Of a stretch of 64,000 nucleotides of DNA, positions 48,923 through 57,330 are shown piece by piece. The DNA comes from Francisella adeliensis (GTDB lineage Bacteria; Pseudomonadota; Gammaproteobacteria; Francisellales; Francisellaceae): the NCBI RefSeq assembly GCF_003290445.1, contig NZ_CP021781.1, positions 1,860,001 through 1,924,000 on the forward strand, in the 5' to 3' direction. Position numbers and translations under genes: made by a program. The stretch's first letter is position 1; every line of letters starts with the position of its first letter. Under the pieces are notes generated by a model. That model was not told the origin of the DNA and did no database searches. It saw nothing but the letters and a program-made list of their open reading frames with translations.

Positions 48923-50090
48923 TCTCTCCCTGAGTAGCTTTAATAAGAGCTTGCTCTATGTCGCTTTGTAAATCCTCTACATCCTCAATCCCTATTGAAA
49001 GCCTTACTAAAGTATCAGAAATACCATGCTTTTCTCTAATTTCTTTGGGTATAGAAGAGTGCGACATAAGTGCAGGAATAGATGATAAACTCTCAACACC
49101 TCCAACACTTACTGTGATAGAAAAAAGCTTTAGCGATTCTAAGAAAACTCGAGCAGTTTCAGCAGTTCCTTGGAGTTCTAAAGCTATAACCCCTCCAAAA
49201 CCAGTCATCTGACGCTGAGCAATTTCGTATCCAATGCTACTTTTCAAGCCGGGATAATGAACATTTTTTACCTGCGCATGTTCTTCTAACCACTCAGCTA
49301 AATTCAAAGCATTTTGATTATGTTTTTCCATTCTAAGAGCTAAAGTTTTTAGACCTCTTGCAGCAAGGAAACTATCAAAAGGTCCTGCTACAGCTCCTCC
49401 AGCTAATTGCACAAACTCTATTTGCTTAATTAAGCTTTCATCACTAACAGCAACAATTCCACTAATAACATCAGAATGACCATTAATATATTTAGAAGCT
49501 GAATGGACAACTATATCAGCACCTAATAAAATAGGGTTTTGATTATATGGTGTGGCAAAAGTATTATCAACAACTAATATGAGGTTATTTTGCTTACAAA
49601 ACCTACTAATTTTTTCGATATCAACTATATTTAGTAAAGGGTTAGCAGGGGTTTCTAACCACACCATGCGAGTATTTTTTTGTAAACTTTGTTGTAATGA
49701 ATCAATATGATCAAAATTAATATAACTAATTTCATGGTTTGAAGTTTTACGCTTCACCTCCTCAAAAATTCTGTAAGTTCCACCATATATAACATCTATA
49801 GCAATTATATGGCTACCTGCTGACAAAATATCTATTACAGCATTAATTGCAGCTATTCCTGATGCAAAAGCAAACGCTTTTTCTACTCGCTCTAATTCAG
49901 CTACAGCTTTTTCATACTGAAATCTTGTTGGGTTGCCCACTCTCCCATATTCAAACTCACAAACCCCAGGGCTTTGTTGAGCGTATACTGAAGATGTATA
50001 GATTGGGGTAGTTACAGCTCCTGTAGCTTTATCACCTGGTGAACCAGCATGTACAGAAAGAGTGTTAGGTTTAAAGTTAGATTGAGTCAT
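48900..50090 (-). CDS. PLP-dependent transsulfuration enzyme (cystathionine gamma-synthase / lyase type)
   Basis: This Cys/Met-metabolism PLP enzyme has the lysine in HSASKYINGHSDV and SVYAQQSPG and YGGTYRIFEEVKRK stretches of the family. I choose the ATG at 50090 (396 residues), preceded by AGGAGAG; the frame extends back to 50141 but that part lies in the riboswitch leader. A SAM-II riboswitch upstream fits a role in methionine synthesis, most likely cystathionine gamma-synthase (metB-like). Beta-lyase or gamma-lyase activity cannot be ruled out by eye. Confidence 0.88.
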   Translation of the reverse strand: MTQSNFKPNTLSVHAGSPGDKATGAVTTPIYTSSVYAQQSPGVCEFEYGRVGNPTRFQYEKAVAELERVEKAFAFASGIAAINAVIDILSAGSHIIAIDVIYGGTYRIFEEVKRKTSNHEISYINFDHIDSLQQSLQKNTRMVWLETPANPLLNIVDIEKISRFCKQNNLILVVDNTFATPYNQNPILLGADIVVHSASKYINGHSDVISGIVAVSDESLIKQIEFVQLAGGAVAGPFDSFLAARGLKTLALRMEKHNQNALNLAEWLEEHAQVKNVHYPGLKSSIGYEIAQRQMTGFGGVIALELQGTAETARVFLESLKLFSITVSVGGVESLSSIPALMSHSSIPKEIREKHGISDTLVRLSIGIEDVEDLQSDIEQALIKATQGEIEYERCS

Positions 50091-50153
50091 ATTTTCTCTC
50101 CTATTGTTTTTATAAAAACCACTAAAACAAATAAGAGACAAATAGATTATCTT

Positions 50154-50202
50154 CGTTTTAGCAGAATTTATATAGCGCTCGCAATTTGAGATAAATCAGC
50201 GC
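50154..50202 (-). promoter_or_regulatory. SAM-II riboswitch before the transsulfuration gene
   Basis: On the minus strand this 49-nt element has P1 halves GCGCU and AGCGC around an A/U-rich loop with GAUUUA, then UAAAU, which pairs with AUUUA to form the pseudoknot, and the final GCUAAAA. The order and spacing match the SAM-II (SAM_alpha, metA) aptamer as I know it from the published structure. It ends 63 nt before the ATG. A near copy precedes the homocysteine methyltransferase gene. Confidence 0.9.
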
Positions 50203-50230
50203 ATTTTATTTATGGGTTTATTAAGTTATC

Positions 50231-51292
50231 TTAAGCTTTATCACCATACTCTTGCATGTGCTTAGCTGTACGTTTATTTTTACCATACATAAAGTGGTTT
50301 TCCATATTTTCATTATACTTGCTAGCTGGTACTGTTAGGCCTACAGCATCGGCAACTTCTCTTATATGCATAGGGCTCGCTCCACAGCATACACCAAGAT
50401 AATTAACGCCCATATTATAAGCTTTTTCAGCAAAATCTCTTATTTCGTAACGATTACAAAATAGTGGATCTAATGCTGTTGGGAATGTTCTACCATGAGG
50501 AGATGGACAACCACAGCCATTATTGTCTGGAAGATTAAAAAATGTAGAATGCTCATCATTTGTTCTGTAAGGTACTGGCAATCCTGCAACATGGCACTTA
50601 ACTGCTTTGCGTATCTTTTCTAAATCTGGAAGCATTGTCTCAGGACCTCTAAAACAGTTTAAACCTACCACATCAGCACCACGCTTTTCCAACTCTTTAC
50701 AAGTATCAACGATTGACCATCCATCACGCATGATATTTTCAGCCATTGGTGCGATAGTTACAATTGTTTGAAGTCCCGTTTTCTTCATAATTTCTAGTGC
50801 TTTAAAAGCTTCTTCAGCATAATAAAAAGTTTCACCAATAAGTATATCAGCACCTTCTTCTACAGCCCAAGTTACCATTTCCTCAAACATTTCAGCTACT
50901 TGACGTTGAGACTCTTCATCATTTTCTTTCCAAATATTAGAGTTTGAAATATTACCTGCCATCAAGTTTGGTTGCACACCTTCAGGAGTTGAATCTGCAA
51001 CTTTCTTAGCTATGCGTAAAGCAGCTCTATTTAAAGGCTCAAGTAAATGCTCTTTACCGGCTACTCTTAACTTTTCTCTATGACCATTGTATGTAAAAGC
51101 TTCGACAATATCTGAACCGGCATGCTGAAACTCTCGGTGTAAATTTTCTATAACATGAGGGTTATCAAGAGAAACCATTGGTACAAATTCACCAGAAGAT
51201 AAATAACCTCGGCGCTCAATTTCAAACAAAAAACCTTCTGCACAGATTACAGGGCCTTTATCTAGTCTTTCTAGTAGGGTTTCTTTTTTCAT
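50231..51292 (-). CDS. Homocysteine S-methyltransferase family protein
   Basis: This 353-residue TIM-barrel enzyme transfers a methyl group to homocysteine, making methionine. The zinc-binding Cys residues are in GLNCF and in GVCCGASP near residue 310. The donor (S-methylmethionine, betaine or another) cannot be told. A SAM-II riboswitch in its leader supports a role in methionine supply. Its stop lies 29 bases before the next riboswitch, so the methyltransferase, transsulfuration and POT genes may be read through together. Confidence 0.87.
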   Translation of the reverse strand: MKKETLLERLDKGPVICAEGFLFEIERRGYLSSGEFVPMVSLDNPHVIENLHREFQHAGSDIVEAFTYNGHREKLRVAGKEHLLEPLNRAALRIAKKVADSTPEGVQPNLMAGNISNSNIWKENDEESQRQVAEMFEEMVTWAVEEGADILIGETFYYAEEAFKALEIMKKTGLQTIVTIAPMAENIMRDGWSIVDTCKELEKRGADVVGLNCFRGPETMLPDLEKIRKAVKCHVAGLPVPYRTNDEHSTFFNLPDNNGCGCPSPHGRTFPTALDPLFCNRYEIRDFAEKAYNMGVNYLGVCCGASPMHIREVADAVGLTVPASKYNENMENHFMYGKNKRTAKHMQEYGDKA

Positions 51293-51395
51293 TTTTGGGT
51301 AGTCTCCGTGTTTTATTAGTAAATCAATTTTGAGTTAATCTCAAAAAAACTTTTGACTAAAACGAAGTAAACAAGACTTTTGGGGAATCGTTTTC

Positions 51396-51444
51396 GTTTT
51401 AGCATAATTTATAAAGCGCTCGCAAGTTGAAATAAATCAGCGCT
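51396..51444 (-). promoter_or_regulatory. SAM-II riboswitch before the homocysteine methyltransferase gene
   Basis: This 49-nt minus-strand element matches the one at 50154-50202 at 45 of 49 positions, with the four changes outside the P1 and pseudoknot pairs. It keeps GCGCU/AGCGC, AUUUA/UAAAU and GCUAAAA. A promoter ends about 10 bases before it, so the aptamer starts almost at the 5' end of the RNA. It ends 103 nt before the ATG. Confidence 0.92.
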
Positions 51445-51454
51445 TGAATAAACA

Positions 51455-51482
51455 TTATCATATCAGCTAAGATAAATTCAAC
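51455..51482 (-). promoter_or_regulatory. Putative promoter of the SAM-II-controlled methyltransferase gene
   Basis: On the minus strand TTGAAT (51477-51482) and GATAAT (51455-51460) are 16 bases apart. The predicted start, near 51448, lies just before the riboswitch at 51444, as expected for a 5' aptamer. Confidence 0.5.
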
Positions 51483-51583
51483 TTTTTTTACAGTAAATTA
51501 TGAAGATTTGATTGTTTTTTAAAAGTTGAAAGCAATAATAGTATAAAATAATGCTGAGATTATTTGAAATAAAATTCAAGATT

Positions 51584-53017
51584 TTAAAAACTCTGCAAAC
51601 TATACTTAGCTTCCATAAACTCGTAGATACCATCATCAGAGCCTTCTCTACCAAGACCTGACTCTTTAACCCCTCCAAACGGTGCTTTTTCTGACGAAAT
51701 CACTCCTGTATTAATACCAATCATTCCATATTCTAGTTGATTACGAACTCTTCGAATTTGTGCCATATCTTCACTAAAGAAATAGCTAGCTAATCCATAA
51801 TTGGTGTTATTTGCTCGCTCGACAGCTTCTTCTTCATTTTCGAATTCAAATATAGCTATTAGAGGACCAAAAGTCTCATCACAACTAACAAGCATTTCAT
51901 CTGTTATATTATCTAAAACTGTTGGTTTAAAGAATTTGCCACCTAACTCTTCATCAACCTTACCACCATAAATAAGCTTTGCTCCCTTTGATATAGCATC
52001 ATCAATATGCGTTTGTACTTTTTCAACAGCAGAATTATTTATTAACGGACCGACTTTTACACCTTCATCTAGACCATTACCTAGTTTAAGGCTAGCAACT
52101 TCAGCTTTAAGCTTAGCTACAAACTCTTTTTTGATACTTTTATGAACAAACACTCTATTTGGTGCAACACAAACTTGTCCTGCATTTCTAATTTTAGAGT
52201 TTATAAGTCCTGCTATAGCTTTATCTAAATTAGCTCGTTCAAATACTATAAACGGAGCGTTACCCCCTAATTCTAAAGATACTTTCTTAACACTCTCAGC
52301 AGCTTGTTGCATAAGTAGCTTTCCAACCCCAGTAGAACCAGTAAATGTGATTTTTCTTACTGCTTTACTCTCTAGCAACTCTTTGCCAATAATTTTAGAA
52401 TCACCACATACCACATAAAATAAATCTTCGTCTCCACCAGCTTCGACAAAAAGCTCTTTACACACAAAAGCAGATAGTGGTGTTAGCTCAGACGGTTTCA
52501 GTACTACACTACACCCTGCAGCAATAGCAGGTGCAACCTTTCGCGTTATCATTGCAAACGGAAAGTTCCAAGGTGTAATTGCAGCAACCACACCCACAGG
52601 TTGGTAGTCTACTCTACCCTCCATATTTTCAAGGTTTGGATCAAAAACCCTACCATCTATTCGATTAGCTTTTTCAGCATACCATCTTATGAAGTTTGCT
52701 CCGTACTGAAGTTCACCTTTTGATTCTGCTAAAGGCTTACCACTTTCTATAGTTATAATCTCTGCAATATCATCAGAATTTTGCATTATAAGATCATACC
52801 AGTTCAATAAAAGATCTGCTTTTGATCGTGCAGATTGGTCTTTAAATATTGCTTGAGCTTGTTTTGATTTAGCTATAGCGTTTTGCACATATTTTGCAGA
52901 TTTATTTTCTAAACTACATATTAGCCCATCAGTTGCAGGGTTTCTTAGTTCAAAGCTGTTTTCTGCAGCACAAGAATATTTATTTAGAATTTTTTGTAAA
53001 ACTTTATTGTTTAGCAT
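51584..53017 (-). CDS. gabD: NAD(P)-dependent succinate-semialdehyde dehydrogenase
   Basis: GabD oxidises succinate semialdehyde to succinate, completing the GABA shunt that a glutamate decarboxylase would start. The 477-residue protein has the aldehyde-dehydrogenase Rossmann site TFTGSTGVGK, the general base Glu in LELGGNAP, the catalytic Cys in GQVCVAPNR, and NNTNYGLASY and PFGGVKESGLGREG. It follows the Coq4-like gene by 25 bases. Glutarate semialdehyde is an alternative substrate. Confidence 0.88.
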   Translation of the reverse strand: MLNNKVLQKILNKYSCAAENSFELRNPATDGLICSLENKSAKYVQNAIAKSKQAQAIFKDQSARSKADLLLNWYDLIMQNSDDIAEIITIESGKPLAESKGELQYGANFIRWYAEKANRIDGRVFDPNLENMEGRVDYQPVGVVAAITPWNFPFAMITRKVAPAIAAGCSVVLKPSELTPLSAFVCKELFVEAGGDEDLFYVVCGDSKIIGKELLESKAVRKITFTGSTGVGKLLMQQAAESVKKVSLELGGNAPFIVFERANLDKAIAGLINSKIRNAGQVCVAPNRVFVHKSIKKEFVAKLKAEVASLKLGNGLDEGVKVGPLINNSAVEKVQTHIDDAISKGAKLIYGGKVDEELGGKFFKPTVLDNITDEMLVSCDETFGPLIAIFEFENEEEAVERANNTNYGLASYFFSEDMAQIRRVRNQLEYGMIGINTGVISSEKAPFGGVKESGLGREGSDDGIYEFMEAKYSLQSF

Positions 53018-53042
53018 TTTATAATCTCCTTAATTAGATAAA

Positions 53043-53516
53043 CTACGGCTTCATCACATTAATATTAAATTCTTCTCTTAAGTCTTTAAGAGGTATATCG
53101 AAGTATTCTCCATGAGAATGCCAATTCCATTTTTTTGTCATTTTATAAGATCTAAAAATAGCTGAAAGCATATCTGGAATATAAACAAGCATCATTAGGT
53201 AAACTCTAAACATGCTGCCGTAATGTTTCTTATAACTTTTCATAACAGTTCTATAATCAACTCCTGTTATCTTAAAAAACTTCATATATTCTTTAAATGT
53301 CATATCAGAACCAAAAAGTGTCCAAGTATCATTGATACTTTCTCCTCTTAACTGAAAAGGTATAGTTCCAAAAATCACATGGGTAACATCATGATTCCTG
53401 AACCATTGACTAACATCATCATGGCCATCGTTTTTATTCAAAAACTTATAATTATCTATATATTCTTGTAACCCTTCTCTTAGGGTTAGTTCACAGTTTT
53501 GGCTTAGATATTTCAT
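53043..53516 (-). CDS. Coq4-like protein with HDxxH motif
   Basis: This 157-residue protein has HDVTHVIFG near residue 49, which resembles the HDxxH zinc motif of Coq4, a scaffold in ubiquinone synthesis. A hydrophobic stretch and PLKDLREEF near the end also look Coq4-like. The fourth ligand, an acidic residue, is less clear. It lies between pta and gabD on the same strand, where no ubiquinone gene is near. Function is not established. Confidence 0.5.
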   Translation of the reverse strand: MKYLSQNCELTLREGLQEYIDNYKFLNKNDGHDDVSQWFRNHDVTHVIFGTIPFQLRGESINDTWTLFGSDMTFKEYMKFFKITGVDYRTVMKSYKKHYGSMFRVYLMMLVYIPDMLSAIFRSYKMTKKWNWHSHGEYFDIPLKDLREEFNINVMKP

Positions 53517-53552
53517 AAAGAGTCCTTATTAACCTGAAATCTAAAAGGCTTA

Positions 53553-55649
53553 CTATATAGCCTGAATAGCCGTAATAGCAATCGTATAAGTTATATCATC
53601 AACTGTAGCACCACGAGACAAATCATTTACAGGCTTATTTATACCTTGTAAAACAGGTCCAATACTCAGTACATTTGCACTTCTTTGGACTGCTTTATAG
53701 ACTGTATTACCAGTATTTAAGTCAGGGAATATAAGTACAGTAGCTTTACCTGCAACAGGGCTATTTGGAGCTTTTTTAGCAGCTACACTCTCTATCATCG
53801 CAGCATCATACTGTAATGGTCCGTCGACAAGTAGCTCTGGAGCTTGTTGCTTAAGAAGTTCTGTAGCTTTGCGAACCTTTTCTACTTGAGCTCCTGAGCC
53901 TGATGAACCTGTACTATAGCTTATCATTGCAACACGTGGCTCAATGTTGAATTTTTTAGCAGATTCAGCACTTTGCATAGCTATATCTACAAGCTGTTCA
54001 GCCGTTGGATCTTGGTTAACAGCACAATCAGCAAACACAATCACCTCATCAGGCATACACATAAAAAATACCGATGATACTAGTGATGCACCAGGTTTAG
54101 TTTTTACAAGTTGTAACGCTGGGCGTAACACATCTGCTGTAGTATGTTCAGCACCTGATACAAGGCCATCAACCTCACCAAGCTGTAGCATAAGTGTAGC
54201 TAGTACAATTGGGTTTTTAAGAGCATCTCTTGCTAGAGATTCAGAAAGCCCTTTGTGTTTTCTAAGCTCAACTAACGCATCTACATACTTTGTAAAAGCG
54301 TTATTATCAAAGTTAATAATTTCGATATCCTGTGGTAGAGTAAAGCCATTTAGCTCAGCAACATTATGGATTTTTCCCTTATCTCCAATCAGCACACATT
54401 TTGCTAGACCCTGTTCTTGACAGTTTTTAGCTGCCAGTAGAGTTCTAGGCTCATAGCTTTCTGGTAGGATTATTCTTTTTTGAGCTTGTTTTGCCATTTT
54501 TAATAAATGATACCTAAACGCAGGTGGCGACATAATTTGATGCTTAGATAAATTTTCACTAACAGCTTTGAATATCTTTTCTTTATCTAATGAATTAATC
54601 ACCACATCTTTTACTTCTTGAATACGCTCTTTGTCATCTAAAGGTATACCCATTACATCAATATTAGCGATACGCAAAATAGTACTTACACTTCTACTTT
54701 TAGTGCTAAGAATAGCTACACCCGATTCTTGAGCAGTATTTAAGCAAAGTTTTTTGATATCATCATCGAGATAATCTTTTACAGTTAAAACTACACCTGC
54801 TATCTTCATACCATTTTTGGCAGCTAAACATACCGCTAGCAATATATCAGACCTATCAGCAGAAGTTATGACAAGAGAGTTTGGTGTAAGGTCTTTGATG
54901 AAGTTATCAACCCCACGCGAGCACATCATAACTCGTTGTACTCTGGAGCTTAGATCAACATTTGTAAGCTCATCAAGTTTGAGGTTATTTTTAATATCTA
55001 ACACTCTTGGGTAGGTTTTTTCATTTTTCCACTCAACAGCACCTAGTAGCTCAAAGCCTTTATGTTTAAACACTTCTAAATTTTTCAGGTCACTAACAGC
55101 TATGTTTTTTTGATGGTCTAAATCAATATCTTCATCAGTTAAACTAAAATTTAAATATCCATCTTCATTATAGGTGGCATTTATTTTAGTGATTATAGCA
55201 CCTAAGATATCAGCCTTTTTAGGTAAGCTTCTACGCGAATACTCTAAGTCTTCATTAAGCTCAACTAGAGATTTGTTACCATGATAACTTGCAATGATAA
55301 CTTTAGCAGATAGTGCTTTGATAATTTCTATATTTAGCTCATCAACTACGCTATTTAATGAATAAAGTGGATGACTATTGTTACCTTGTCGGAAAAGCCC
55401 TGAAAATACAGCAAAATCCTTATCTAAACATTTTTCATAATACTTACTTAGAAGTATCTCAACAAAATCTTTTACACGATTGTTAAGTAAGTACTTCTCA
55501 ATTTCTTCAATTGATAAATCCATATCATAAATAGGATGGAATGTAGTAACTTTCAAACCCTCTTGTTGTAATGCATATTCTATAGATTTAGTAAGCATTC
55601 TAAGACCGGTGTACTTAGAGGTTGGTAAAATAAATATTGTGTCTTTCAT
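53553..55649 (-). CDS. pta: Phosphate acetyltransferase Pta (long form)
   Basis: Pta interconverts acetyl-CoA and acetyl phosphate. The 698-residue protein is the long enterobacterial type: an N-terminal P-loop-like domain (LPTSKYTGLRMLTKS), a middle DRTGG-type domain, and a C-terminal catalytic PTA_PTB domain with LPESYEPRTLLAA, VSGAEHTTADVLRPALQ and SYSTGSSGSG. It follows ackA after 12 bases. Confidence 0.95.
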   Translation of the reverse strand: MKDTIFILPTSKYTGLRMLTKSIEYALQQEGLKVTTFHPIYDMDLSIEEIEKYLLNNRVKDFVEILLSKYYEKCLDKDFAVFSGLFRQGNNSHPLYSLNSVVDELNIEIIKALSAKVIIASYHGNKSLVELNEDLEYSRRSLPKKADILGAIITKINATYNEDGYLNFSLTDEDIDLDHQKNIAVSDLKNLEVFKHKGFELLGAVEWKNEKTYPRVLDIKNNLKLDELTNVDLSSRVQRVMMCSRGVDNFIKDLTPNSLVITSADRSDILLAVCLAAKNGMKIAGVVLTVKDYLDDDIKKLCLNTAQESGVAILSTKSRSVSTILRIANIDVMGIPLDDKERIQEVKDVVINSLDKEKIFKAVSENLSKHQIMSPPAFRYHLLKMAKQAQKRIILPESYEPRTLLAAKNCQEQGLAKCVLIGDKGKIHNVAELNGFTLPQDIEIINFDNNAFTKYVDALVELRKHKGLSESLARDALKNPIVLATLMLQLGEVDGLVSGAEHTTADVLRPALQLVKTKPGASLVSSVFFMCMPDEVIVFADCAVNQDPTAEQLVDIAMQSAESAKKFNIEPRVAMISYSTGSSGSGAQVEKVRKATELLKQQAPELLVDGPLQYDAAMIESVAAKKAPNSPVAGKATVLIFPDLNTGNTVYKAVQRSANVLSIGPVLQGINKPVNDLSRGATVDDITYTIAITAIQAI

Positions 55650-55661
55650 TTATAAGCCTCC

Positions 55662-56816
55662 TTAGATAAGGTTTAATGTGTCTTGCGCTATCATCAACTC
55701 TTCATTTGTAGCTATAATCATGATTTTATGGCTATCTTGTGACTGTATTTGTGTATTGGCATTTTTATTTTTAGTATTGTCTATTTTAAAACTAATATTT
55801 TTTAATTTGGAGACTATCTGCTCTCGAATATTAGCAGCATTCTCGCCAATTCCACCAGTAAAAACTAAAGCATCAAGCTTATCAAAATGTAACATATATT
55901 TAGACACAAACTCTGCTACTCGCTGACAAAACATTTCTATAGCATGCTTTGCTAATTTATGGCCACCTTCTGCTAGCTCAGAAACCTGACGCATATCATT
56001 ATGCCCACAAATACCTAGTAAACCACTTTGCTTATTTAGCATGGTTGTAGTTTGCTTAGCATCATAACCAAGATTATCTGCCAAATACCCAAACACACTT
56101 GGGTCGATAGAACCACTTCGCGTACCCATCACAAGACCATCAAGCGGAGTAAGCCCCATACTTGTATCTCTACTTTCACCATCAACTACCGCTGTTATAC
56201 TACACCCATTGCCAAGGTGGGCCACTATAAAGTTACCTTTTTCTTTACCTAAAAGCTCCGCCGCTTTCATTGATACAAATTTATGAGATGTACCATGAGC
56301 ACCGTACTTTCTGATTTTTTGGCTTTCCGTTAGCTCTCTAGGTATTGCATACTCTGCGATATAGCTAGGTATAGTTTGATGAAATGCTGTATCAAAAACT
56401 GCTACCTGCGGAAGCCCTACAAATATCTCCTTACAAAAATTGATACCCTCAACATGAGCAGGGTTATGTAGAGGTGCAAGAGGTATACAAGCTTTGATTT
56501 TTTCTAAATTTTCAGGTGTAATAATTGCAGAGTGAGAAAAATACTCACCACCAGCAACCACTCTATGACCTATAGCTATAACTTTATCAAAAAAGCCCTT
56601 TTCATCTAAATAGTTTTTAAGCTCCAAGAAAACATCTTTGTATTGACCATTTTTGATATAAAGTTGCTTTTTTTCATCTCCTTTGAATGTAATCGAGCAA
56701 TTTTCTTGAGAAATGTTTTCAGCTAAGCCTGTAAATAGAGACTCTGCTGTCTTTGGATTTATAAGGGCAAATTTAACTGAAGAACTACCGCAATTGAGTA
56801 CTAAAATGTGTGACAT
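55662..56816 (-). CDS. ackA: Acetate kinase AckA
   Basis: AckA makes ATP and acetate from acetyl phosphate in overflow metabolism. The 384-residue protein starts LVLNCGSSSVKFAL and has the conserved IGHRVVAGG, AVFDTAFHQTIP, HLGNGCSI and FTGGIGENAANIRE. It heads an ackA-pta operon. Length is normal. Confidence 0.96.
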   Translation of the reverse strand: MSHILVLNCGSSSVKFALINPKTAESLFTGLAENISQENCSITFKGDEKKQLYIKNGQYKDVFLELKNYLDEKGFFDKVIAIGHRVVAGGEYFSHSAIITPENLEKIKACIPLAPLHNPAHVEGINFCKEIFVGLPQVAVFDTAFHQTIPSYIAEYAIPRELTESQKIRKYGAHGTSHKFVSMKAAELLGKEKGNFIVAHLGNGCSITAVVDGESRDTSMGLTPLDGLVMGTRSGSIDPSVFGYLADNLGYDAKQTTTMLNKQSGLLGICGHNDMRQVSELAEGGHKLAKHAIEMFCQRVAEFVSKYMLHFDKLDALVFTGGIGENAANIREQIVSKLKNISFKIDNTKNKNANTQIQSQDSHKIMIIATNEELMIAQDTLNLI

Positions 56817-56985
56817 GGTTATATTTAAATATTAAATGATCTATTAAATAGCTATTATACTATTTGTTATTAGCTAAGACCATCATTGTGTATAGCTATA
56901 AGATTATATTCGCTGAGTTTGTATTTACCATAAATAGAATAACTGATAATATACTTACAACTTATAATAATTAAACCAAAATATC

Positions 56986-57330
56986 ATGAAACACATACTA
57001 CTAGTTATCTTACTTTTTGTTAGTTTTAACGCTTTTTCTTGTTCTAGCAAAAACCAACTTACTATCACGATTAATACTGTAGAGAAATCAAACTTCCCAC
57101 ACAAAGAATATGTCAGCTTAGGTAAGAAGCTCTTTAATGATGATCTCTTATCAAGTGAATTACACTCTTATAGCGCTCAAATAAACCACTCATCAGGAAC
57201 TCTAATTTTTGATGTTGCTTCCGATAAGATGAAAAAACAGATACTAACCAAAGTCCAAAAGATTCTAGCTAAACAAGGTTTACGCGAAACACGAGTAACT
57301 TTAAGCGAATTACAAAAAACTCAAGCCTAA
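56986..57330 (+). CDS. Small exported protein of unknown function
   Basis: This 114-residue product begins with a signal peptide ending near NAFSC, with a Cys that is not in a good lipobox. The mature part is mixed, with SSGTLIFDVASDKMKKQILTK and many Lys residues. I do not recognise the family. Its stop overlaps the stop of the convergent C69 dipeptidase gene by 4 bases, and it is divergent from ackA. Confidence 0.65.
   Translation: MKHILLVILLFVSFNAFSCSSKNQLTITINTVEKSNFPHKEYVSLGKKLFNDDLLSSELHSYSAQINHSSGTLIFDVASDKMKKQILTKVQKILAKQGLRETRVTLSELQKTQA

Noticed and set aside
50091-50141. Longer N-terminus of the transsulfuration enzyme
   Set aside because: That stretch is the non-coding leader after the riboswitch; AGGAGAG before the ATG at 50090 and family length support the shorter form.
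51478-51678. 66-residue minus-strand frame at the end of gabD
   Set aside because: It overlaps the gabD end in another frame, has no homology that I recognise and no ribosome site.
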